Source: Sphingomonas sp. G-3-2-10 (GTDB lineage Bacteria; Pseudomonadota; Alphaproteobacteria; Sphingomonadales; Sphingomonadaceae). Taken from it: a stretch of DNA of 64,000 nt. The DNA lies in assembly GCF_012927115.1 (NCBI RefSeq), contig NZ_JABBFY010000002.1, forward strand, positions 558,001 to 622,000. The letters are read 5' to 3'. Position 1 is the first letter of the stretch, and each line of letters begins with the position of its first letter. Positions 35,419-42,217 of this stretch are shown piece after piece. The position numbers were made by a program, and so were the translations under genes. A model generated the notes under the pieces. It worked only from the letters and a program-made list of their open reading frames with translations, was not told the DNA's origin and made no database searches.

Positions 35419-36134
35419 TTGAGCGCCATCTTACGCGCATGGGCCTGCGTCACGAGATCAGCGCCGAGGAAGAGCGCGCGATCCGCAGTCTTTTCACTGA
35501 AGTGCGGGAATATCCAGCAAACAAGACGGCGGTCCGCGCCGAGCAGCAGATCGAGTTCAGCACCCTGCTGTTGGATGGTTTGATGTGCCGTTACAAAGAT
35601 TTGAAAAACGGCCAGCGCCAGATTGCCGAACTCCATGTCGCGGGCGACTTCGCTGATCTTCACAGCTATGTGCTGAAGCGTCTGGATCATAATATCATGA
35701 CGCTGACGGCTTGCAGGATCGCGATCGCGCCTCACCATCGGCTGAGGGAAGTGACCGAAGCCTATCCGCGCATTGCAAAGATGTACTGGTTCTCGACTGC
35801 GCTCGATGCTTCGATCCATCGCGAGTGGGTGTTGTCGCTGGGTCGGCGAACCGCATTGTCCCGCATGGCTGCGTTATTCTGCGAACTACAGGTTCGGCTG
35901 GCGATTGTTGACCTGGCCGACGAAGGCGGTTTCGATTTCGCACTCAATCAGGTCGAGCTTGCCGAGTGCCTCGGCCTGACGCCCGTCCACGTCAACCGCA
36001 CGCTGAAGCAGCTCCGCGAATTGCATCTGATGACGTTTCGGAACCAGCGGGTCGATATTCATGACTTTCCGGGGCTGAAGCGCGTCGCCGAATTCGATCC
36101 CTTCTACCTTTATCTGGATCGCCAGCCCTTCTGA
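35415..36134 (+). CDS. Crp/Fnr-family transcriptional regulator
   Basis: This 239-residue protein has an N-terminal cyclic-nucleotide-binding-like beta-roll (about 20-125) and a C-terminal winged helix (about 170-230) whose recognition region is ELAECLGLTPVHVNRTLKQL. Neither cysteines for an iron-sulfur cluster nor the full cAMP-binding loop is apparent, so the effector is unknown. It belongs to the Crp subgroup abundant in sphingomonads and rhizobia. It is coupled to the DUF6894 gene and sits tail to tail with a frameshifted relative. Confidence 0.88.
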   Translation: MIERHLTRMGLRHEISAEEERAIRSLFTEVREYPANKTAVRAEQQIEFSTLLLDGLMCRYKDLKNGQRQIAELHVAGDFADLHSYVLKRLDHNIMTLTACRIAIAPHHRLREVTEAYPRIAKMYWFSTALDASIHREWVLSLGRRTALSRMAALFCELQVRLAIVDLADEGGFDFALNQVELAECLGLTPVHVNRTLKQLRELHLMTFRNQRVDIHDFPGLKRVAEFDPFYLYLDRQPF

Positions 36135-36900
36135 TCAGCACAAGGCAGCGATGGGTGCGGCATATTCTCTCTCGCGGAAATGCAGGTAATCCGGTGTGAA
36201 ATCACCCGAATCGCACAGCCCGCCCCAATCGAGGACGCTGATCCGCTGATGTGAGTGGTTCAGCAGTCCCTCGCGCCGCAGACCATGAATCGTACGGTTG
36301 ACATGAACCGCAGTCAGGCCCGTCGCATCGCCAAGCTGCTCCTGCGTCATCGGCCACGCATACTCGTCGCCTCCGAAATATTCCGGGCTGTTCCGTTGCC
36401 GAACCGGCGTTTCGCAAATCAAATGCGCGACGCGAGATTTCGCTTTGCGGCGCCCGACACCCAGAAGCCACTCGCTCAGGATGGATGCGTTGGCGCCGGA
36501 ATCCGCCCACAGCGCCGCCGCGATCTGCGGGTACCTACTGGCCAGGGCGAACAAATCTTCGCGCGGGATCAGAGCGACCTGAAGACGGGTCAGAGCCTGC
36601 ACAGTGGCCATGGCCGTATCGTTCGGACCGCATTGAAGATGCAAACGATCGCCTGCCATGTGAACGGCAAGAATCTGCGGGGTGCCATCGCTGGTGAGCC
36701 GGCAACACGAAGCAAAGCTGGACAGTAGCAGCACGTAATGACCGACCTCTTCTCCTTTCCCGCATCAGGTACCGAGCCTTCTCAAGACCGACCTCGCGGT
36801 GCGGAAGAGCCAGCAATGCTTCGCATTCGATAGCGCTAAGGATTGATCGACGGCACAGCTTGTCAGTCATGGGTCGCAGAATAGGGTCGATATTCGCCAT
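36135..36900 (-). pseudogene. Frameshifted Crp/Fnr-family regulator
   Basis: The C-terminal part (36135-36734) encodes ALWADSGANASILSEWLLGV and the recognition helix GDATGLTAVHVNRTIHGL. The N-terminal part starting at ATG 36900 (MANIDPILRPMTDKLCRRS) reads into a different frame after ARYLMRE. Removing one base near 36755-36758 (a run of three T on the plus strand) would join them as REGEEVGHYVLLLSSFASC, the normal beta-roll sequence of this family. The gene is thus broken by a single-base insertion, or it is a sequencing error. It is tail to tail with an intact homologue. Confidence 0.75.
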
Positions 36901-37072
36901 AGTCGGCCTTCGCACTCGGTCGAAGGAAGCTAACCCTCGTCACCAACGCCCGGATATTGACTGGTGATGATGAGGCTATGGATGAGGCGGCCCAAGGCTC
37001 CCCCCGGAGGAAGTGAATTCGACCTAATCCATGTTATTGGCGAAGGGAGACGAGTGTGAGCAGCGAAATTCA

Positions 37073-37111
37073 CATAGGTTAATCAGATTCCTGACAACCT
37101 CCTAACCTATG
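37073..37111. promoter_or_regulatory. Inverted repeat CATAGGTTA/TAACCTATG upstream of a small gene
   Basis: A perfect 9-base inverted repeat (37073-37081 and 37103-37111) with a 21-base spacer lies 60 bases upstream of the gene at 37172. The same nonamer recurs at 37715-37723 upstream of its paralogue on the opposite strand, followed in both cases by TGAGC. It may be a regulator site shared by the two genes. The surrounding 36901-37171 region contains no gene. Confidence 0.5.
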
Positions 37112-37171
37112 AAAGTGAGCCGACTGGCCGAGGAGCTTACCTCGCGGAATGCGGGGTTAAGGAGTGGATAA

Positions 37172-37351
37172 ATGGCGCGCTCGGAAGACCACGACTATTA
37201 CAGGCAACGCGCTTCGAAAGAACGGGCGCTGGCGTCTGCCAGCATCGACCGCTCAGCCGCGATCATCCATCTGAAGATGGCGGAGGAATATGACCGTCGC
37301 CTTGAGCAACGGCATGGCGATCCATCAACGCTCTTAGTTGTCCGCGAATAG
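37172..37351 (+). CDS. Small conserved protein, YYxxRA-type (copy 1)
   Basis: This 59-residue protein (MARSEDHDYYRQRASKERAL, then AAIIHLKMAEEYDRRLEQ) is a single charged helix-forming protein. It aligns with the 62-residue gene product at 37481-37669: both share Y-Y-x-x-R-A-x-x-E-R-x-x-A and then A-x-I-H-x-x-M-A-E-x-Y-x-R-R. GGAG lies nine bases upstream of ATG 37172. A perfect inverted repeat sits upstream. The 3' end overlaps the antisense gene at 37263. The function is unknown. Confidence 0.7.
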   Translation: MARSEDHDYYRQRASKERALASASIDRSAAIIHLKMAEEYDRRLEQRHGDPSTLLVVRE

Positions 37352-37484
37352 CCTTACCCGCCAAATGCGCATCGATATTCATATAGCGTTCCGCGGATAG
37401 ACGGCGGCGCACATCGTCGATCGTCCGGCACTCCCCGGAAGCCGCGATTTCCAGCGCACGTTCAATCGTGCCCTTGCCGGTCAC
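37263..37484 (-). CDS. Small hypothetical protein
   Basis: This 73-residue protein (MTGKGTIERALEIAASGECR, then TIDDVRRRLSAERYMNIDAH and AGKAIRGQLRALMDR) has the composition of a folded helical protein. I recall similar small alphaproteobacterial proteins but no function. It starts at GTG 37484, whose last two bases overlap the stop of the upstream YYxxRA gene (GTGA), so it is coupled to it. Its last 89 bases are antisense to the gene at 37172. Confidence 0.68.
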   Translation of the reverse strand: MTGKGTIERALEIAASGECRTIDDVRRRLSAERYMNIDAHLAGKAIRGQLRALMDRHAVAQGDGHIPPPSSDG

Positions 37485-37669
37485 AAGTCAGGTTCGCCCG
37501 ATGCCGGCCCGGCCAGTTCAGCGGCGCGGCGCTCGTACTGCTCCGCCATCTGATTGTGGATCAGGGCGACGGACGCCTCGGCACAATTGGCCGCCTTGTC
37601 GCGTTCCTCACGAGCGCGTCGGGTATAATATTCCGCGTTATTCTGTTCAGTCACAACCGACCCCGCCAT
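37481..37669 (-). CDS. Small conserved protein, YYxxRA-type (copy 2)
   Basis: This 62-residue paralogue of the 37172 gene product begins MAGSVVTEQNNAEYYTRRAR and continues EERDKAANCAEASVALIHNQ and MAEQYERRAAEL. The shared helix suggests a small oligomeric or partner-binding protein. It is the first gene of a coupled pair with 37263-37484. The nonamer TAACCTATG lies about 45 bases upstream, as for the other copy. Confidence 0.72.
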   Translation of the reverse strand: MAGSVVTEQNNAEYYTRRAREERDKAANCAEASVALIHNQMAEQYERRAAELAGPASGEPDL

Positions 37670-37714
37670 TAGCGGGAGTGGCCCCTAGAGGAGCGGCGCG
37701 CGCGGTGCCGCTCA

Positions 37715-37723
37715 CATAGGTTA
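37715..37723 (-). promoter_or_regulatory. TAACCTATG motif upstream of the YYxxRA copy 2 gene
   Basis: On the minus strand this reads CTAACCTATGTGAGC and is shared with 37102-37119 (CTAACCTATG, then AAAGTGAGC), upstream of the paralogous gene in the same relative orientation. It is a candidate promoter or operator element for the pair. Confidence 0.4.
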
Positions 37724-37752
37724 GTATGAGGGGGGCGTTGGAACGGGCGCAG

Positions 37753-38619
37753 CTAATCCGTTACCATCAGGGCCGGAATTTCCGGCAGAAGCTCGCGTGC
37801 GAGAAAACCCGTAGGGCCGATCCGGGCAGCAAGACGTCGGCCAGCCTCTCCATGAAGCCAGACACCCCAGCCCGTTGCGATCTCCGGCGACGCACCGCGC
37901 GCCAGAAGACCGCCAATGATTCCCGCCAACACGTCGCCGGAGCCTGCGGTGGCGAGGCCGGGGCCACCGCCCTCGTAATGATGCAGGTCGACGCCCGGAC
38001 CAGCGATCCAGCTATCGGCACGCTTTAACACGATCGTTGCGTCATAGCGCTCAGCGGCAAGAGTGGCATGTGCTTCGGTCACGTCCTGCTCGTCGCAATC
38101 CATCAACAACGCCATCTCGCCGGCATGAGGCGTGAGGATCACCGGGGCGGGATGTGCGCGGATCGCTTGGGCAACGGGGGGACAATCGCCGATCGCGCCG
38201 GCATCGATCAGGATCGCGCACTCGCACCCTGCGGCAGCGAGAATGGTCGCAAGCAAAGCCTCGGCCTCGGCATTCGCGCCCATACCAGGTCCCAGAACCA
38301 GCGCATCGCAATGCTGCACCATTTCAGCCACTGCGTCGATGACATCAGCCCCCAGCTCGCCATGCGGATTTGCAGGAAGATCAAAAACGGCTGCTTCCGG
38401 CATCGCCACACCGAGCGCGATGGCGACACGCTCGACGGTGGCAAGCTGGACCTTGCCTGCCCCGGCTCGCAACGCAGCCTCCCCCGTCAGCCGCAACGCA
38501 CCCGGAACCCGGTTCGAGCCGCCGACAACCAGTACGCGGCCACGCTCATTCTTATTGGTGTCGGAATCGGGTTGCGGAAGAGGGTTGGCAGCGAGCCAGT
38601 CCAGGCCAATCTCGCTCAT
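37753..38619 (-). CDS. nnrD: ADP-dependent NAD(P)H-hydrate dehydratase
   Basis: This 288-residue ribokinase-fold enzyme dehydrates S-NAD(P)HX, repairing damaged nicotinamide cofactors. Markers are RVLVVGGSNRVPGALRLTGE, ALVLGPGMGANAEAE, ILTPHAGEMALLM and the catalytic GLATAGSGDVLAGIIGGLLA. The NnrE epimerase domain that is often fused to it is absent, so this is the stand-alone form. It overlaps the histidine-phosphatase gene by 4 bases and is probably co-expressed from the EcfG-like promoter at 39436. Confidence 0.93.
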   Translation of the reverse strand: MSEIGLDWLAANPLPQPDSDTNKNERGRVLVVGGSNRVPGALRLTGEAALRAGAGKVQLATVERVAIALGVAMPEAAVFDLPANPHGELGADVIDAVAEMVQHCDALVLGPGMGANAEAEALLATILAAAGCECAILIDAGAIGDCPPVAQAIRAHPAPVILTPHAGEMALLMDCDEQDVTEAHATLAAERYDATIVLKRADSWIAGPGVDLHHYEGGGPGLATAGSGDVLAGIIGGLLARGASPEIATGWGVWLHGEAGRRLAARIGPTGFLARELLPEIPALMVTD

Positions 38620-39386
38620 CCTCGCGCGGCTACCATTTCGTCAGGCGCGCTGGTTACTACCGCCTCTGAATCCTCGTCGATCGGAGCGACCACATTGTAG
38701 CGGACCAGCGCAAGGCCCCCGTCCTTCCCCATATCGGGATCATGGACGTATTCGGTGATCGAGCAGTTCGCGACATCGGCTTCCCGGTCGATCACGAGGA
38801 TTTCCGCCTCGCTCAGATTCTCGATGACGTAACGGAAGCAGAGCACCACGACCTGATGCGCAACAATCATCACGTCGCGGCCCGCATAGTGAAGCGACAC
38901 GGTATCGAGCAGCGCGCGCAGCCGGAAGATCACGTCGCACCAGCTCTCACCGCCGGGCGGACGGTGATAGAATTTGCCGAGCACCGCGCGAAATTCGGCC
39001 TGTTGGGGAAGCTGAGCCTGAACGCCGGCAGTCGTGAGTCCGTCCAGGATCCCGAATTCCTTCTCGCGCAGGCGTTCGTCCGCGCAGATCGCTTCGTCGG
39101 GATCGGCACCGCCCGCATCGCGAAAGCGCCGTGCCGTTTCGCGCGCCCGGACGTAAGGGCTGCACAAGATGACATCGGGCCGGCCATTCCCGTTGCCTGC
39201 CGCAAACCAGCGTCCCAGCGCCTCGGCCTGCTGTTCTCCGAGCTGGGACAGCGGCACATCGACGTCCCGGCCGGTCAGGTCGATGCGATGGATTCCGGCT
39301 GCGTGTGCGGCGTCACGCGCGACATTGCCGGCACTCTGCCCGTGCCGCACCAACCAAAGCCGCGCCGGCCAGCGTGAGGCGCTCAT
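38616..39386 (-). CDS. Histidine phosphatase family protein
   Basis: This 256-residue phosphoglycerate-mutase-like protein has the active-site motif LWLVRHGQSAGN and a downstream second His in MIVAHQVVVLCFRYV. SPYVRARETARRF and FHRPPGGESW-like segments (KFYHRPPGGESWCDV) complete the pocket. The substrate could be a small phosphate or a phosphoprotein. It is the first gene of a two-gene transcript with nnrD, and an EcfG-consensus promoter lies 50 bases upstream. Confidence 0.9.
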   Translation of the reverse strand: MSASRWPARLWLVRHGQSAGNVARDAAHAAGIHRIDLTGRDVDVPLSQLGEQQAEALGRWFAAGNGNGRPDVILCSPYVRARETARRFRDAGGADPDEAICADERLREKEFGILDGLTTAGVQAQLPQQAEFRAVLGKFYHRPPGGESWCDVIFRLRALLDTVSLHYAGRDVMIVAHQVVVLCFRYVIENLSEAEILVIDREADVANCSITEYVHDPDMGKDGGLALVRYNVVAPIDEDSEAVVTSAPDEMVAARG

Positions 39387-39435
39387 CGTTCCGGACCTTC
39401 CGAAGCCGCAAACCGCGAGATCGTCATCTGCCCGT

Positions 39436-39461
39436 AACGGCGCAGTCCACTTCGTGGTTCC
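39436..39461 (-). promoter_or_regulatory. EcfG-type stress promoter upstream of the phosphatase-nnrD operon
   Basis: On the minus strand GGAAC (39461-39457), 17 bases, then CGTT (39439-39436). This is an exact match to the GGAAC-N16/17-CGTT consensus of EcfG sigma factors. It sits in the 78-base gap between the SDR stop and the phosphatase start, giving a leader of about 40 bases. Confidence 0.7.
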
Positions 39462-39464
39462 GGA

Positions 39465-40247
39465 CTATTTCGAGCCGCTGCCCGGCTCTGCCATACCCCG
39501 ATGCATCTCGGCGAGCGTCGATTGTGGCAATACGCCCGAAGCAGCGGCCTGCATTTTGTTGGACAGGCCGGAGACGATGTGGCCCTTGCCCGACATCAGC
39601 GCGTCCCAGCCGTCCTTCGCGACCTTGGCCGGATCGGCTTTTTCCTGCTGCCCAATCTTGGTGTCGAGCATGTCGGCGCGGGCGAAGAATTCGGTCTCCG
39701 TCGCACCCGGCATCAACGTGGTCAGGGTGACGCCCTCGACGTCCTTCAATTCGTTACGCAATGCTTCGGTGAAATTGTCCACGAAAGCCTTGGTTGCATT
39801 GTAAACGGCGTTGAAGCTGCCGGGGATGTAGCCCGCGATCGATCCCGTCACGAGGATCTTTCCCTCGTTGCGAGCGACCATCTGGCCGAGCACCTTCTGC
39901 AACAGATAGAGCGTGCCGGTGATGTTCGTGTCGATCGAGTGGCGCCAGTTTGAAACCCCCTGTTCCAGAAACGCGCCGCCGGTGCCGACACCCGCATTCG
40001 CGCACAACAGGTCGATCTGTCGTCCTTGCGATGCCGCCAGCAGCGTATCGACGCCATCGATCGTCGCGAGATCGGCCTGAACCGACCGGATTTCCGTACC
40101 AAACTGGCGGAAGTCCGCTGCTGCGGCATCGATCAGCGGCTCGTCCGCTACGACCAGTACGTCATAGCCCTCGCGCGCGGCGATAGTGGCGAGTTCGAAC
40201 CCGATCCCCGTGGAGGCGCCGGTCACGATAGCGAATTTGTCTGTCAT
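39465..40247 (-). CDS. Short-chain dehydrogenase/reductase
   Basis: This 260-residue SDR has the cofactor motif VTGASTGIGFELATIA, the LLCANAGVG strand and the active site GSIAGYIPGSFNAVYNATKA (Ser...Tyr-x-x-x-Lys). The TGASTGIG loop with an acidic residue downstream suggests NAD(H), although NADP cannot be excluded. It is the third gene of the SRPBCC-alcohol dehydrogenase-SDR run and follows the dehydrogenase by 10 bases. The substrate is unknown. Confidence 0.92.
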   Translation of the reverse strand: MTDKFAIVTGASTGIGFELATIAAREGYDVLVVADEPLIDAAAADFRQFGTEIRSVQADLATIDGVDTLLAASQGRQIDLLCANAGVGTGGAFLEQGVSNWRHSIDTNITGTLYLLQKVLGQMVARNEGKILVTGSIAGYIPGSFNAVYNATKAFVDNFTEALRNELKDVEGVTLTTLMPGATETEFFARADMLDTKIGQQEKADPAKVAKDGWDALMSGKGHIVSGLSNKMQAAASGVLPQSTLAEMHRGMAEPGSGSK

Positions 40248-40257
40248 GTTCCTGCTC

Positions 40258-41448
40258 CTACTCGGCTGCCGCCGCCCATTCGGGCTTCAGCACGACCTTG
40301 GTCACTTCGTTCTGATTGTCGTGGAACATCTTGTACCCTTCGGGCGCCTGCTCGAGCGGGAGGGTGTGGCTGATCAGAAAGGTCGTATCGATCTTCCCTT
40401 CCATGACCGCGTTGAGCAGGCCGGGCATGTAGTGCTGGACGTGCGTCTGCCCGGTCTTGAGGGTCAGCCCTTTCTCCATGAAGGCACCCAGCGGGAACTT
40501 GTCGACGAAGCCGCCATAAACCGCTGGCATCGAGACGCGCCCGCCCTTGCGACAGGCGACGATCGCCTGGCGGATGCTGTGCGCGCGGTCGGTGCCGAGG
40601 AAGGTCGACTTCTTGATCTGGTCGATCACATTGTCGACGAACATGCCGTGTGCCTCCAGCCCGACCGCGTCGATGCACGCGTCCGGCCCGATCCCTCCGG
40701 TCATTTCCAGCAGCGCCTCGTATGTTGCGCTTTCCTCGAAATTGATCGTCTCGGCACCGAATTTCTTCGCGAGCTCCAGTCGGTGCGGGAAATGGTCGAT
40801 CGCAATCACACGCTCGGCGCCCATTAGGAACGCCGACTGGACGGCGAACAGGCCGACGGGGCCGCAGCCCCATACCGCGACGGTGTCGCCCGGTTCTATC
40901 TGTGCATTCTCGGCCGCCATCCAGCCGGTTGGCAGGATGTCCGACAGGAACAGGACCTTCTCGTCTTCGACACCGTCGGGCACCACGATCGGGCCGACAT
41001 CGCTGAACGGCACTCGGACATATTCAGCCTGACCGCCCGAATAGCCGCCGGTCATATGACTGTATCCGAACAGCCCGCTCATGGGCTGGCCGTAGAGTTG
41101 CTGCGCAATGTCCTGATTGTCGGCGGGCAAACCATTGTCGCACGCGGAATATTGGTGCTTACCGCAGTGATAGCAGCTGCCGCACGCCATAGTGAACGGC
41201 ACCACGACCCGCTGTCCCTTCTTCAGCGTCGATTTGGGTCCGACCTCGACCACCTCGCCCATGAACTCATGGCCTAGGATATCGCCCGCCATCATCGTCG
41301 GAATATAGCCGTCATAAAGGTGGAGGTCCGACCCGCAGATCGCGGTGGAGGTGACGCGAATGATCGCGTCGCGCGGGTTCAGGATTTCAGGATCGTCCAC
41401 GGTATCGACGCGGACATCGTGTTTTCCATGCCAGGCGAGTGCGCGCAT
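40258..41448 (-). CDS. Zinc-dependent alcohol dehydrogenase (glutathione-independent FDH type)
   Basis: This 396-residue medium-chain dehydrogenase has the catalytic zinc region [13 protein letters not shown] and [12 protein letters not shown], a structural zinc cluster [15 protein letters not shown] and the cofactor loop [15 protein letters not shown]. Length and the [19 protein letters not shown] pattern fit the formaldehyde- or glutathione-independent dehydrogenase branch, but the true substrate may be another alcohol or aldehyde. The ATG overlaps the SRPBCC stop by one base. It is the middle gene of the EcfG-controlled run. Confidence 0.92.
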   Translation of the reverse strand: MRALAWHGKHDVRVDTVDDPEILNPRDAIIRVTSTAICGSDLHLYDGYIPTMMAGDILGHEFMGEVVEVGPKSTLKKGQRVVVPFTMACGSCYHCGKHQYSACDNGLPADNQDIAQQLYGQPMSGLFGYSHMTGGYSGGQAEYVRVPFSDVGPIVVPDGVEDEKVLFLSDILPTGWMAAENAQIEPGDTVAVWGCGPVGLFAVQSAFLMGAERVIAIDHFPHRLELAKKFGAETINFEESATYEALLEMTGGIGPDACIDAVGLEAHGMFVDNVIDQIKKSTFLGTDRAHSIRQAIVACRKGGRVSMPAVYGGFVDKFPLGAFMEKGLTLKTGQTHVQHYMPGLLNAVMEGKIDTTFLISHTLPLEQAPEGYKMFHDNQNEVTKVVLKPEWAAAAE

Positions 41449-42053
41449 CAGTTCTTCCCTTCTTCCAGAAGGCGGCGATTGCGCGCGCCCGTGGCGATCT
41501 CGCCGGTTTCCATCAGTTGTTTGAAGCGGCGCAGATCGCGGCGCGCCTGAATCGCAGGTTCGCGCTGGAACATCTTTGCGACCAGCTTGCCGATCATGCC
41601 GGCGGGAGGATCGTAGAGAATCGTCGCGGTGACGATCGTGCCGCGGTCGCCCTGAGCGTCGCGGAAATCGATCCGGCCGCTGTTCGGTACGTCAGCACCT
41701 TCCTCCGATGCCCAGGCGATGAAGTCGCCTTCCACCTCCTCGGTGACCACGGCGTTCCATTCGACAGTCTTGCCGCCGGGCGCCTTGACCACCCAGTGCG
41801 ACCGTCGATGGTCGAGTAGCTCGATGCGCTCCACATTCTCCATGAAGGTCGCGAGGTTGGTAAAGTCGCGCCAATAGGCGAACAGCTCGGCGCGCGGCCG
41901 GTTGATCGTGACGGTGCGTCCGATCAGCGTGTCTGCATCGCCTTGGCCGGGCTTATCGATCAGTGCGTCAGTTGCGGCATCGATGGCCGTTGCTGTTCGC
42001 TTCGAGGTGGAAAGCGGCGCGTCATCGGCCGCTGGCTCGATCAGGTCGGACAT
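41448..42053 (-). CDS. SRPBCC-family (polyketide cyclase/START-like) protein
   Basis: This 201-residue protein has an N-terminal disordered region (about 1-40) and one SRPBCC helix-grip domain. Markers are [40 protein letters not shown] and [19 protein letters not shown], with a C-terminal [15 protein letters not shown] helix. Such domains bind hydrophobic ligands and are frequently stress-induced next to dehydrogenases. It is the first gene of the run under the EcfG consensus promoter at 42084. The ligand is unknown. Confidence 0.87.
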   Translation of the reverse strand: MSDLIEPAADDAPLSTSKRTATAIDAATDALIDKPGQGDADTLIGRTVTINRPRAELFAYWRDFTNLATFMENVERIELLDHRRSHWVVKAPGGKTVEWNAVVTEEVEGDFIAWASEEGADVPNSGRIDFRDAQGDRGTIVTATILYDPPAGMIGKLVAKMFQREPAIQARRDLRRFKQLMETGEIATGARNRRLLEEGKN

Positions 42054-42083
42054 CTGCGTTCCTTATTAGGGAGATGCCTGATG

Positions 42084-42108
42084 AACGAGGGGCAAGGCGC
42101 GCCGTTCC
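42084..42108 (-). promoter_or_regulatory. EcfG-type stress promoter upstream of the SRPBCC operon
   Basis: On the minus strand GGAAC (42108-42104), 16 bases, CGTT (42087-42084). It is an exact consensus match and lies about 30 bases upstream of the start, in the 164-base gap between the PQQ-dehydrogenase stop and the SRPBCC start. Nothing else is recognised in that gap. Confidence 0.7.
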
Positions 42109-42217
42109 TTTCCGTTCGGCGCATGCGAACAGCAACTCGTCCGAGAAAAAGTGCTAATACTAAAGTGAGTTATGCCCACGACCGAGAAATCAATCGAGCT
42201 CAGACTTGCGAGGAGAG

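Noticed and set aside
36255..36728. Plus-strand ORF antisense to the broken Crp gene
   Set aside because: Shadow; the minus strand keeps the recognition helix VHVNRT.
37741..37765. GGAAC...CGTT with 14-base spacing near 37750
   Set aside because: The spacer is too short and it points into the 3' end of nnrD.
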